Notes under the pieces: generated by a model | Told to the model about the DNA's origin: nothing | The model's database searches: none | Seen by the model: only the letters and a program-made list of their open reading frames with translations | Shown: in pieces, positions 41,868 through 50,718 of the stretch | How positions within the stretch are numbered: the first letter of the stretch is position 1 | How the letters are laid out: each line of letters starts with the position of its first letter | Assembly: GCF_946481715.1 (NCBI RefSeq) | Contig: NZ_CAMLOV010000013.1 | Span: forward strand, 1-55,585 | Direction of reading: 5' to 3' | Origin: an uncultured Mucilaginibacter sp. | GTDB lineage: Bacteria; Bacteroidota; Bacteroidia; Sphingobacteriales; Sphingobacteriaceae | Length of the DNA stretch: 55,585 nucleotides | Program-made: the position numbers and the translations under genes

Positions 41868-43721
41868 ATGGAGGATATTTACAAAATTATTCTGGAAGAG
41901 ACGCTTGCAGGCTATTGGGACTATCGCCCGAGAGAAAACTCCGTGAAACTAAGCAAGTCGTTTAAAGCTATGTTTGGGTACGAAGAGCATGAATTGCCAA
42001 ACACCACCGCTACCTGGGCAACATTGATAGTGGAGGAAGACAAGCCTTTGATGGACCGTTGCGTTGAAGAACACTATAAAAGCCACGGCGCTAAACCTTA
42101 TAACGTTGAGGTACGCTACACGCATAAAAACGGATCGATAGTATGGGTAAACAGCACCGGCAGGGTAATAGAATGGGATGGCGACGAACCCATACGTATG
42201 GTTGGCTGCCATTTTGATATTACACAAAAAAAGAAAGCAGAGCAAAACCTCGGGATAAGCGAGGAAACCTTCCGGAATGCGTTTGAGCATTCCTCTATCG
42301 GCATGGTGCTGGTATCGCTCGAGGGGAAATTCATGAAGGTGAACAAAAGCATTTGTGATATGCTTGGTTACACACGCGAAGAATTGATGAGTAAAACCTT
42401 CCAGGAGATAACCCACCCGGATGATCTGCAGGCCGACCTGGCACTGCTGCAAAAAACATTAAATAAAGAAATACAAAACTACCAGCTGGAAAAACGGTAC
42501 TTCACCAAACCAGGAAACATTATTTGGGTAGTGCTTAATGTATCCATAGTGCTGGGGCAGGGTGGCGAGCCTTTATATTTTGTATCGCAAATAAAGGATA
42601 TTACGGAGCAAAAAAAAGCCGAAGAAGCCTTACGCCAAAGCGAACGCAGATGGGTATTTGCATCAGAGGGCACTGGTGGGGGACTTTGGGACTGGGATAT
42701 CAAAAATAGCACCATCTACCATTCGCAACAATGCATGCGCATGATAGGGATGGAAAATGACGATTTTGGGAATAAGCTTGGCGACTGGACAAGCCGTGTA
42801 CACCCCGCCGACAAGGCAAAGTACATTGCCGATTTACAAGCCCACCTGCGCGGCGAAACCGATATGTACACCAACCAGCATCGGGTTTTGTGTAAGGACA
42901 ATACCTATAAATGGATACTTGACCGCGGCAGGGTTATGGAATACGATAACCAAAACAAGCCGCTCCGTGTAATAGGCACCCATACCGATATTACCGACCA
43001 AAAAAACAAGGAAGAGCAGTTGCGCAGTACCTTAGATATGGTGAGCGGGCAAAACAACCGGCTGCTGAACTTCGCCTACATCGTATCGCACAATTTGCGT
43101 ACGCACTCCAGCAATTTTAAAATGATAATGGATGTACTGGAGGACCCTACCACCGAGGAAGAAGAAAAGCAGGAACTGGCAGGCCACCTGGTAAAGGTAT
43201 CAGAACAATTAAACGAAACCATTGCCAATTTAAACGAGGTGGTTTCCATACAAACCAATATTGATATCCAAACGCGGGAACTTAACCTCCGCACCTATGT
43301 TGAAAAAGCGATCGAACTACTGAGTAACGACATTGCTATGTGGAAAGTGGAGGTAGACAACCGTATCCCGCATGATTGTATACTAACCTACAGCCCCGCG
43401 TACCTGGAGAGCATCATACTTAACCTGATAAGCAATGGCATAAAATACCGTTCGCTAACGGCCGCACCTAAAATTATTATCGATTATTTTAAAGATGCTC
43501 ATGGCACGTGTGGCTTTACCGTTGCCGACAATGGTATAGGAATCAACCTGGAAAAGCATGGCGAAGACTTGTTTGGCATGTACAAAACCTTCAATGGCAA
43601 CCGAGATGCGCGTGGCATGGGCCTGTTTATCACCAAAAACCAGGTAGAGGCCTGCGGCGGTAAAATTGAGGTAGCAAGCCGCCTTGGAAAAGGAACCACT
43701 TTTACCGTACACCTTACCTGA
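41868..43721 (+). CDS. Cytosolic three-PAS sensor histidine kinase
   Basis: A 617-residue kinase without transmembrane segments. Three PAS/PAC units occupy about 1-120, 130-250 and 255-380, each closing with a PAC motif (GCHFDITQKKKAEQ, VSQIKDITEQKKAEE, GTHTDITDQKNKEE). The dimerisation segment has His 408 in YIVSHNLRTHSSNF, where the usual HELRTP proline is replaced by His, a variant I believe is common in Bacteroidota. The ATPase domain has LISNGIKYRS, VADNGIGINL and ARGMGLFITKNQVEACGG. No response regulator is adjacent, so it is an orphan kinase. Its stop is directly abutted by the hisS stop on the other strand. Confidence 0.9.
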   Translation: MEDIYKIILEETLAGYWDYRPRENSVKLSKSFKAMFGYEEHELPNTTATWATLIVEEDKPLMDRCVEEHYKSHGAKPYNVEVRYTHKNGSIVWVNSTGRVIEWDGDEPIRMVGCHFDITQKKKAEQNLGISEETFRNAFEHSSIGMVLVSLEGKFMKVNKSICDMLGYTREELMSKTFQEITHPDDLQADLALLQKTLNKEIQNYQLEKRYFTKPGNIIWVVLNVSIVLGQGGEPLYFVSQIKDITEQKKAEEALRQSERRWVFASEGTGGGLWDWDIKNSTIYHSQQCMRMIGMENDDFGNKLGDWTSRVHPADKAKYIADLQAHLRGETDMYTNQHRVLCKDNTYKWILDRGRVMEYDNQNKPLRVIGTHTDITDQKNKEEQLRSTLDMVSGQNNRLLNFAYIVSHNLRTHSSNFKMIMDVLEDPTTEEEEKQELAGHLVKVSEQLNETIANLNEVVSIQTNIDIQTRELNLRTYVEKAIELLSNDIAMWKVEVDNRIPHDCILTYSPAYLESIILNLISNGIKYRSLTAAPKIIIDYFKDAHGTCGFTVADNGIGINLEKHGEDLFGMYKTFNGNRDARGMGLFITKNQVEACGGKIEVASRLGKGTTFTVHLT

Positions 43722-45095
43722 TTAGCCGATAAGCTTTCTTAATATATCATCAGCTGCTAACTTTTCCTGTTCGCCGCTTTGCATGTTTTTAAAAGTAAGC
43801 AGCCCGCTTTGCATTTCATCGCTGCCAACAAGGACCGTAAAAGGTATCTGCTTATTGTTAGCATACTCCATCTGCTTTTTCACTTTGGCGCCTGCGGGGT
43901 ACAGCTCTGCACTAATATTACTATCGCGTAGCTTTTGCAATAATGGCAAGGCATAAAGTTCGCCCTGTGCATCGAAGCAAATAATTAGCACCTGCGTGCT
44001 TTGCTCGGCCGATGCCGGGAAGAGGTTTAATTCGTCGAGCACATCATAAATACGGTCGGCACCGAAGGAGATACCTGCCCCGGTTAAACCCTTTAAGCCG
44101 AACATACCGGTAAGGTCATCATACCTGCCGCCGCCGCCGATGCTGCCCATTGCCACCTCGTTGGTTTTTACTTCGAATATGGCACCGGTGTAATAATTTA
44201 AACCGCGGGCAAGGGTAATATCCAGTTCCAGCGTAGCCCTTTTTAGCGGGGTGTATTTTAAATAATTAAATACGGTTTCTAATTCATCGCAACCTTGCAA
44301 GCCAATCTCAGAAGTTTGCAATGCTTCGCGAAGCTTCTGCAATTTCTCTTCATTTGTTCCTTCCAGCAGGATAACCGGCTTTAATTTATCAATATCAGCA
44401 TCGGTGAAGCCGCGCTCTAACAGTTCTTTTATAACGCCATCCAAGCCAATTTTATCCAGCTTATCAATGGCTACCGTAAGGTCAATTATACTATCGTATT
44501 TATTTATAACTTGCGCTATACCCGATAGTATTTTTCTATTATTAATTTTTATAGTGAAATCCTTTAACCCTAACAAGCTCAAAGCTTCATCATATATCAT
44601 TACAAATTCAGCCTCGTTTAGTAAGGAAGCAGAGCCTACCACATCGGCATCGCACTGGTAAAACTCGCGGTAGCGGCCTTTCTGCGGCCTGTCGGCGCGC
44701 CACACCGGCTGCACCTGGAAACGCTTAAACGGAAAGGTAATTTCGTTTTGGTGTTGCACTACGTACCGGGCAAAGGGCACAGTGAGGTCGTAGCGAAGGG
44801 CTTTTTCGGAGATGGAGCCGGTTAGGAGGTTAGAGTTGCGTTCGGCCAACTGTTTCTCATCCGCCTTAGCTAAATAATCACCGCTATTCAGCACTTTAAA
44901 TATCAGCTTATCCCCTTCATCGCCATACTTACCGGTAAGGGTGCTCAGGTTCTCCATGGTGGGCGTTTCTATCTGTAGGTAGCCATACTTGCGGAAAACG
45001 CTTTTAATGGTATCGAAGATAAAATTGCGCTTTGCCATTTCGGCGGGAGAAAAATCGCGGGTGCCTTTGGGTACGGATGGTTTGATGGATGCCAT
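43722..45095 (-). CDS. hisS: Histidyl-tRNA synthetase
   Basis: About 457 residues, class II synthetase charging tRNA-His. It starts MASIKPSVPKGTRDFSPAEMAKR. Motif 2 is VWRADRPQKGRYREFYQCDADV, the histidine loops are LDITLARGLNYYTGAIFE and the motif 3 region is GLTGAGISFGADRIYDVL. The C-terminal anticodon-binding domain begins around residue 365 (TQVLIICFDAQGELYALPLLQKLR). The ATG at 45095 is chosen, since the five extra residues from 45110 are not conserved in style. It ends directly against the histidine kinase with no intergenic base and no visible terminator. Confidence 0.96.
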   Translation of the reverse strand: MASIKPSVPKGTRDFSPAEMAKRNFIFDTIKSVFRKYGYLQIETPTMENLSTLTGKYGDEGDKLIFKVLNSGDYLAKADEKQLAERNSNLLTGSISEKALRYDLTVPFARYVVQHQNEITFPFKRFQVQPVWRADRPQKGRYREFYQCDADVVGSASLLNEAEFVMIYDEALSLLGLKDFTIKINNRKILSGIAQVINKYDSIIDLTVAIDKLDKIGLDGVIKELLERGFTDADIDKLKPVILLEGTNEEKLQKLREALQTSEIGLQGCDELETVFNYLKYTPLKRATLELDITLARGLNYYTGAIFEVKTNEVAMGSIGGGGRYDDLTGMFGLKGLTGAGISFGADRIYDVLDELNLFPASAEQSTQVLIICFDAQGELYALPLLQKLRDSNISAELYPAGAKVKKQMEYANNKQIPFTVLVGSDEMQSGLLTFKNMQSGEQEKLAADDILRKLIG

Positions 45096-45145
45096 GGCGC
45101 AAATGTACAAAAAACAGCATTATGGCTAATGCCTATAACAACAAA

Positions 45146-45169
45146 GCCCTCCCGAATAACCGGGAGGGC
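45146..45169 (-). terminator. Terminator of the OmpA-family gene
   Basis: GCCCTCCCG (45146-45154) and CGGGAGGGC (45161-45169) form a perfect 9-bp stem with a 6-base loop. On the minus strand the stem is followed by TTTGTTGTT, 37 bases after the OmpA-family stop. Confidence 0.75.
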
Positions 45170-45205
45170 CTGCCTCAAAACTATTACTGATCTTTCTTAT
45201 TAAGC

Positions 45206-45883
45206 TTATTGTGCGCTACGTGCCTGGTTTTTCATTTGCTCGTTGGCTACAATTACTATCTCTACACGGCGGTTTTGTGCACGGCCATCTACAGTAGTAT
45301 TAGCTGCAATCGGCTCGGTTTCGCCTTTACCCGATGTAGTTAAACGCGAGTTGGCAACATTGCCTGCCGCAATAAATGCTTTTACGGCTTCGGCACGGCG
45401 GATAGATAGGTCCATATTGTGTGCATCGCTACCGGTATCGTCGGTATGGCCTACAATCAAGATGTTGGTTTGCGGGTTGTTTACCAATGAGGTAGAAAGG
45501 TTTTGCAAATTTGTACGTGCCGCGGCTTTAAGGGCCGATTGGTCGGTATCAAACAGTATACCCGAATCAAATTTCACTAATATACCTTCGCCTTCGCGGA
45601 TAACGGTAGCACCCGGTACGGTTTGTTTTATTTCGGCAGCCTGCCTATCCATATTACGGCCAATGAAAGCACCTGCGGTACCACCTACAGCACCGCCTAT
45701 AATAGCGCCTAAAGCGGTATTGCCCGCAGCCTTGCCAATAATTGCACCTATTGTACCGCCGGCACCTGCACCAATGGCAGCACCCTTTTGTGTTTTAGTA
45801 AGTGAATTACAGCCGGCGCCTAAAACGCCTAATGTAGCTATCGCAATGCTGAAAGTAGCTATCTTTAATTTTAAAGTCTTCAT
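45206..45883 (-). CDS. OmpA-family lipoprotein with glycine-zipper domain
   Basis: About 225 residues. The ATG at 45883 gives a lipoprotein signal with the Cys in LGVLGAGCNS; the longer frame to 45985 is rejected. Residues about 33-85 are a glycine zipper (AAIGAGAGGTIGAIIGKAAG, IIGGAVGGTAGAFIG). The rest is an OmpA peptidoglycan-binding domain with FDTDQSALK, ILIVGHTDDTGSDAHNMDLS, RRAEAVKAFI and a final GRAQNRRVEI, keeping the Asp and Arg that bind diaminopimelate. It should anchor the outer membrane to the cell wall. It is monocistronic with its own terminator. Confidence 0.93.
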   Translation of the reverse strand: MKTLKLKIATFSIAIATLGVLGAGCNSLTKTQKGAAIGAGAGGTIGAIIGKAAGNTALGAIIGGAVGGTAGAFIGRNMDRQAAEIKQTVPGATVIREGEGILVKFDSGILFDTDQSALKAAARTNLQNLSTSLVNNPQTNILIVGHTDDTGSDAHNMDLSIRRAEAVKAFIAAGNVANSRLTTSGKGETEPIAANTTVDGRAQNRRVEIVIVANEQMKNQARSAQ

Positions 45884-46103
45884 GATATTATGTTGTGTGT
45901 TTATACGTGAACATTTGCAAAGTAAATGCCAAAATATACAAAGCCAAACTATTGCCCTATATTCTATACCAACATTAAAAAACAATAGTGTAACAACATT
46001 TTTTTAATGCTTAGGAAATGAAATTGGAGGAAATGGCAGGCACATATTTAAAAAGCTGCCACCGCTGACTGCAATTTAGTACAGCCCTTAGCCAAAATGG
46101 CTA

Positions 46104-47429
46104 TTATTTGATGAGTTTTGCCGGAATGATAAGCGTAAAAGTGCTGCCTGCACCCTGCTCTGAACGCACCTGTAGCTCTATCTCATGAAAGGCCGCTATC
46201 GATTTTACAATCGGCAGCCCCAGCCCAAAGCTATCCTGTTTTAGCGATTGCTTTATCTTCTTAAACCTATCAAAAATAAAAGGCAATTGTTCGTCAGCAA
46301 TGCCTATGCCGGTATCGTTTATATTAATAACGTAATAGTTTTTCACCTTTTCGCCGGTTATGATGATAGAGCCATCCGGCCGATTGTATTTAATGGCGTT
46401 ATTTACCAGGTTAAACAACAAATTAAACAGCAGGAACTTATTTACATTTTGCAATACCACATCCTCGCTTAATGCCAGGGCGTAACCTATATTTTTCTCC
46501 TGCAGGCGGATGGATATTTCCTCGTACATATCCTGCAGCATCTCGGTAAGCGATATTTCGTCCTCCTTTAAAAACTGCTCGTTTTCTATTTGCGATATCA
46601 GCAATAAGGTTTTGGTGATGCTTTTTAAACGGTTCAATATTTTCTGCATCTCCATCATGCGCACTTTCATTTCGTCGCCAATATCTTCCTGCTGAAACAT
46701 GTTCTCTATTTTGGATTGCAGGATAGATATCGGGGTCATCAACTCGTGCGATGCATTAGAAATAAACTCCCGCTCTTTCTGAAAAGCGTGTTCGATGGTC
46801 TCGATCATCTTATGGATGCTGAGATCAAGATGCTGGAAATCAGACGTGCTGGTTTTTACCTGCGTATAAGAAGTAAAACTCGGAAACTTTGTACCAACCA
46901 ACTTGGTACGTATGATACGGCTAAGCGGGGCCAGGATATAATTAGAGTAAACCTGATCGGCCAGGATGGTTAAAAGGATCATGCCCAGCAATATCAAAAA
47001 GGCAATATTTTGCAGCGGGCCGGTGGTGTCGTCTATCGTCTCGGTACTTTTGCCAATCTCCAGCAAGTAGTTTTTTTTTCCGGCCACAAACGTATGGCTC
47101 AGGATGCGGTAGTCAATAGTATCGCGCTCCACTGCCCTCTTCTCATTTTGAATGGTGTCGGCGTAATACTCGGGCTCCACCTCATCCAGGCTAATGTACT
47201 CCTCTTTCAGCGGCAGGTAGCTGCCGTAGCTTTGCCCGTCTTCTATATAGCTTTGAATGCCTTTCTCTCTTACGATCTGTAGCAGCTTATCCTTTTGCTT
47301 AATAAGGCGTTCGTCGGTATAATTACGGTTTATGCTTTCGATAATGGAGGGCAGCAGCAACACAAAAAGGGTTACAATAACCAGTTTTGATATGGCATTA
47401 AACAGCGTTAATTTGGTTTTAAGCTTCAA
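46104..47429 (-). CDS. Membrane sensor histidine kinase of the barrel-linked two-component system
   Basis: A 441-residue kinase with two transmembrane helices (about 10-30 and 142-158) enclosing a periplasmic sensor of about 110 residues rich in acidic and Tyr residues. A HAMP-like linker follows, then the H box FISNASHELMTPISIL (His 228). The ATPase motifs are LVNNAIKYNRPDGS, INDTGIGIADEQLPFIFDRF and GLGLPIVKSI. It starts 3 bases after the response regulator stop and is the last gene of a four-gene operon. The signal sensed is unknown but presumably concerns the envelope. Confidence 0.92.
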   Translation of the reverse strand: MKLKTKLTLFNAISKLVIVTLFVLLLPSIIESINRNYTDERLIKQKDKLLQIVREKGIQSYIEDGQSYGSYLPLKEEYISLDEVEPEYYADTIQNEKRAVERDTIDYRILSHTFVAGKKNYLLEIGKSTETIDDTTGPLQNIAFLILLGMILLTILADQVYSNYILAPLSRIIRTKLVGTKFPSFTSYTQVKTSTSDFQHLDLSIHKMIETIEHAFQKEREFISNASHELMTPISILQSKIENMFQQEDIGDEMKVRMMEMQKILNRLKSITKTLLLISQIENEQFLKEDEISLTEMLQDMYEEISIRLQEKNIGYALALSEDVVLQNVNKFLLFNLLFNLVNNAIKYNRPDGSIIITGEKVKNYYVININDTGIGIADEQLPFIFDRFKKIKQSLKQDSFGLGLPIVKSIAAFHEIELQVRSEQGAGSTFTLIIPAKLIK

Positions 47430-47432
47430 TAC

Positions 47433-48116
47433 TTAAACGTTTGTTTTTATACGGTAACCCAGGCCGCGCACGGTTTCCAGCCAGTCGGTACCGGCAAAGG
47501 CGCTTAACTTTTTGCGTATGTTTTTTATGTGCGCGTCAATAAAATTGGAGTCGTAATCATCATTCACCACACTGCCCCATATATGCTCGCTTAGTTGTGC
47601 CCGGGTTAAGGTGCGGTTTTTATGCAGGATAAGGTATGCTATCAAGTCGAACTCCTTTTTGGTGATAGCGCTTACCGTATTGCTCATGTAAGTTATGGTA
47701 CGGTCGGTAAGGTTCACCAGGAAACCATCAAGGTCTACCGTTTGGTTCACCAGCCCAAACTTGCGACGGGTTATGGCCTGCATTCGGCTTTGCAGCTCCA
47801 GCAACGAAAATGGCTTCGCCAAGTAGTCATCTGCCCCCAGGTCCAGCCCTCGTATGCGATCGTAAACTTCGGCTCGTGCGGTAAGGATGATACAGGCTGC
47901 TTCCGGCCGGCTTTTTTTGGCTTCCTTTAGCAGGTCTAAGCCATCGTAATCGGGCAGCCCAAGGTCTATCAGTATAAAATCGTAAAGGTTTACGGCTATC
48001 TTTTCGGATGCTGAGGCGCCATTAAAGCATACCTCGCATATATAATTGTTTTTTGATAAAAACAGTTCCAGTTCGTAGGCGAGCGCCTTTTCATCCTCTA
48101 TAATTAAAACATTCAT
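47433..48116 (-). CDS. OmpR/PhoB-family response regulator
   Basis: A 227-residue regulator. The receiver domain has the acidic pocket in LIIEDEKALA, the phosphorylated Asp 51 in FILIDLGLPDYDGL, the conserved Thr in IILTARAEV and Lys 101 in DDYLAKPFS. The C-terminal winged helix ends RAQLSEHIWGS, NFIDAHIKNIRKKL and WLETVRGLGYRIK, the OmpR-type DNA-binding pattern. It sits 6 bases after the barrel gene and 3 before its cognate kinase. Its targets are unknown, with autoregulation of the operon the simplest guess. Confidence 0.94.
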   Translation of the reverse strand: MNVLIIEDEKALAYELELFLSKNNYICEVCFNGASASEKIAVNLYDFILIDLGLPDYDGLDLLKEAKKSRPEAACIILTARAEVYDRIRGLDLGADDYLAKPFSLLELQSRMQAITRRKFGLVNQTVDLDGFLVNLTDRTITYMSNTVSAITKKEFDLIAYLILHKNRTLTRAQLSEHIWGSVVNDDYDSNFIDAHIKNIRKKLSAFAGTDWLETVRGLGYRIKTNV

Positions 48117-48122
48117 CCGGCA

Positions 48123-49034
48123 TCAATAAAAAACGTAATAAAATGTTAAGTTATAAAAAGATTCGCGCCGGTTAAGCAAAGCGCCCTCCACATTCACCGG
48201 CATCGAGTACCGGTACGCAAACTCCAAAGTATAATGTGGCCTATTATATGATATAGGCACTTTAAAGCTATAATTAAGCATGGTAAACTTAGCGTTTGCC
48301 CTGGCACCCAGCCCGTTCTCGTTACGGATATATATATTATTGGCTTCCAACTGGTATTTATGGTCGATAGAATAGCGTTGCACAAAGTTCTGCGTGCCCA
48401 CTATAAAATTGAACGATGGGTTTATGGACAGGTAATCCTGGTCGTCAAAAATACTCCAGCTGCTCTCCCAATATTTAGAGTTGCTGATGGTTGCAAAAAT
48501 ATCGTACGATTTCCCAAAAAGGTAATCGCCTATCACACTTGTTTTAAACGGCCCCCAATCGTAGGAGTTTTTAAAGTTGATATCATTTGAGGACGCCGAT
48601 TTTATGATTACCGACTGGTCGTTAAAAATAAACCTGGTATAACTGATGGTGCCTGTAAACTTTTTAGACAGGCGGTAATAATACCCTCCCCCCACGTCAA
48701 TCTCATCCACAACGGGCTTGTAACCAAGCACTTTTAAGGCCGATCCGTATACAAAAAAGCCCGATTTATAGTTTACCACCATATCCGCCGCCATAAACGG
48801 GTATTTATTGGGGCCTGTACGCCCAAAAAACAAAGCATCGCTACCATAATTTATCCCCGCCGAAAGCGAGTTTTTCTTAACCGGCGCGGTAGTATCCGCA
48901 GCTGCCTTGGCAACAACGGTATCTGTATCGGCAACTATGCGGGTATTGGGGGCATATAAAAGCACAGGCTTAGCCCCAGCCTTGCTTAAAGCGCTGCAAC
49001 TCACTATAAAAACCAATATGCCCAGGTATCTCAT
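48123..49034 (-). CDS. Outer-membrane beta-barrel-like protein in the two-component operon
   Basis: About 303 residues from the ATG at 49034 (a TTG at 49040 is the alternative). It has a signal segment (MRYLGILVFIVSCSALSKAGA), a 30-residue low-complexity linker (IVADTDTVVAKAAADTTAP), then repeated amphipathic beta strands (AGINYGSDALFFGRTG, GGGYYYRLSKKFTGTISYTR, YTLEFAYRYSMPV) ending FYNLTFYYVFY, a terminal aromatic strand. I do not recognise the family. The tight operon with a response regulator and kinase suggests it is the sensed component, the regulated target, or both. Confidence 0.75.
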   Translation of the reverse strand: MRYLGILVFIVSCSALSKAGAKPVLLYAPNTRIVADTDTVVAKAAADTTAPVKKNSLSAGINYGSDALFFGRTGPNKYPFMAADMVVNYKSGFFVYGSALKVLGYKPVVDEIDVGGGYYYRLSKKFTGTISYTRFIFNDQSVIIKSASSNDINFKNSYDWGPFKTSVIGDYLFGKSYDIFATISNSKYWESSWSIFDDQDYLSINPSFNFIVGTQNFVQRYSIDHKYQLEANNIYIRNENGLGARANAKFTMLNYSFKVPISYNRPHYTLEFAYRYSMPVNVEGALLNRRESFYNLTFYYVFY

Positions 49035-49058
49035 TAACAAAACGCTGTAAACTTAATA

Positions 49059-49406
49059 CTAATTATTATTTCTCCTCGGTATTTCGGGTGGCCGCTCCAT
49101 ACCATCCGGCCGGCGCTGCCGTTTAGGTTTAGCTTTTGGCTTACCGGTTGCCGGGTCTATTTCCTCCACTTTCTCGGGCTTTGGCTGTTTTTTTGCCTTG
49201 GCCACTTCCTTAACTTTCTTTTTATCTTCCTCCTGCTGGCGCTGTTTAGCTTTGGCAGTAGTATCATGTTGCTGTAACGCCGGGCGCGCAGCCATGCGTA
49301 TAGTGTAGCCGTAAAAAATTTTGGTATTAACGGTATTGGTATTTGCAGATAAAAGGCGTGGTGCGGATATCATTAAGAGTACAATATACAAAAACCACTT
49401 TATCAT
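49059..49406 (-). CDS. Hypothetical basic, proline-rich exported protein
   Basis: About 115 residues from the ATG at 49406 (the TTG at 49418 adds MPPE). The N terminus MIKWFLYIVLLMISAPRLLSA is a signal or anchor segment. From about residue 45 it is highly charged and repetitive (KAKQRQQEEDKKKVKEVAKAKK) and ends in a Lys/Pro/Arg-rich tail (KPKAKPKRQRRPDG, PPEIPRRNNN). It is probably disordered and may bind an acidic envelope polymer or peptidoglycan. It is the first gene of the operon, 24 bases ahead of the barrel gene. No family recognised. Confidence 0.7.
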   Translation of the reverse strand: MIKWFLYIVLLMISAPRLLSANTNTVNTKIFYGYTIRMAARPALQQHDTTAKAKQRQQEEDKKKVKEVAKAKKQPKPEKVEEIDPATGKPKAKPKRQRRPDGMERPPEIPRRNNN

Positions 49407-49556
49407 TTCAGGAGGCAAACAAATGCTTTACTATAAACGCAAACAAAAGCCCTGTGGCCAATGTGTGCACTATTAGTTATTGGACGAAAATTTACTTATA
49501 AAGGCTTGGTTGTAATATTGGTAAATATATAAATAGCAGCATAAACAGCCAAGTGC

Positions 49557-50483
49557 CTATACCATTAATTTAATATCTTTTGAGGTATAGATACGCGCAT
49601 GGTCGTCAATAATGATGCAGGCCATTTGATTAAGTTTATTTATTAAATACAGCCCTGCATTTATCCCCATTGCAATAATAGGCGTAGCCATTGCATCGGC
49701 AAGTTCGGCGCCGGGTGTAATAATGCTTACGCTTTTTATTTTGCTAACCGGGAAACCGCTCTCCGGGTCGATAGTGCCGACTGGTTTGTTGCTTGCGATA
49801 GCGGTAAGTTTTTCGGAATTGAAGGAGGTAGCAATAGCCATATTGCTGATGTTTACATCGGCAAAGGGTTGCCCAACCTGCGAGGGATCGGCAGTACCGA
49901 TAGTCCATGGGGTATTATCGGGCTGCAGGCCCCAACTCAACAGGTCGCCTCCGGCGTTTATAACGCCGCTGCCTACTCCCTGCATCTGTAAAATATATTT
50001 AGCCCTGTCGGCAGCGTAGCCACGGCTTATGGCCCCTAAGCCAATACGCATCCCCTTGTTTTTTAAAAAAACGGTTTGTTTTGCGGCGTCAAGCACAACG
50101 TTTTTATAGTTGGTAAGGTTTAGTTTGCGTTTAGCTGCTTTTGTATCGGTATCAACAATTTGGGTAGCAGGATAGGTGATATCAAAGGTGCCGTGGGTAA
50201 GGTCGGATATTTGCAGCGCCCTATCAACCAGTTTAAAAATTTCGGCATCTACCCGCACCGGGCGAATGCCTGCATTACGGTTTATCTCGTTCAGCTTGCT
50301 GTCCTCTGTAAAGGTGCTCAACAGCTTTTCCACACGGGTTATTTCATTAACGGCATCGTCTATGCGTTCATCAGCCCAGGCGGCATTGTCAGCAACCAGG
50401 CTTATCCCAAACCTGTTACCCATTAAACATGTTTCGCGTGCAAAAACCGCGCTATTCCCTGTTAAGTTTTTTACTGCAAGCAT
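49557..50483 (-). CDS. apbE: FAD:protein FMN transferase (ApbE family)
   Basis: A 308-residue flavinyltransferase that attaches FMN to Ser or Thr in target proteins. Family landmarks: LLSTFTEDSKLNEINRNAG, IGLGAISRGYAADRAKYIL, VINAGGDLLSWG and ELADAMATPIIAMG with the Mg-binding Asp and Thr. One deviation is IDPESGFPV, preceded by Thr where many family members have His. No signal peptide or lipoprotein Cys is visible, whereas many ApbE proteins are exported, and no upstream in-frame start could supply one. No flavinylation target (Nqr, Rnf or FMN-binding domain protein) is recognisable in the window. Confidence 0.9.
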   Translation of the reverse strand: MLAVKNLTGNSAVFARETCLMGNRFGISLVADNAAWADERIDDAVNEITRVEKLLSTFTEDSKLNEINRNAGIRPVRVDAEIFKLVDRALQISDLTHGTFDITYPATQIVDTDTKAAKRKLNLTNYKNVVLDAAKQTVFLKNKGMRIGLGAISRGYAADRAKYILQMQGVGSGVINAGGDLLSWGLQPDNTPWTIGTADPSQVGQPFADVNISNMAIATSFNSEKLTAIASNKPVGTIDPESGFPVSKIKSVSIITPGAELADAMATPIIAMGINAGLYLINKLNQMACIIIDDHARIYTSKDIKLMV

Positions 50484-50718
50484 ACGCTTTAAAATTATGT
50501 ACAGTTAAAATAAATTACAGCAGGCAAAAAAAACATGGATGCTGTACGCTAAGGTTGTAAAAGTAGCAGGGCATTATGAAATTGAGATGAAATGCTAATA
50601 AGTGGTATTAATATATTATTTTGCAGGCGTTATATATATAAATATTTCAATATGCGATATATATGATCCCCCCAATTAAATAAATTATTAACTGCCGTAT
50701 ACTGCGGACTACCCCTGT

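Noticed and set aside
45243..46007. 254-codon plus-strand frame
   Set aside because: It is antisense to the OmpA-family lipoprotein, whose motifs are unmistakable, and the plus-strand translation is low-complexity Ala/Pro/Ile-rich sequence.
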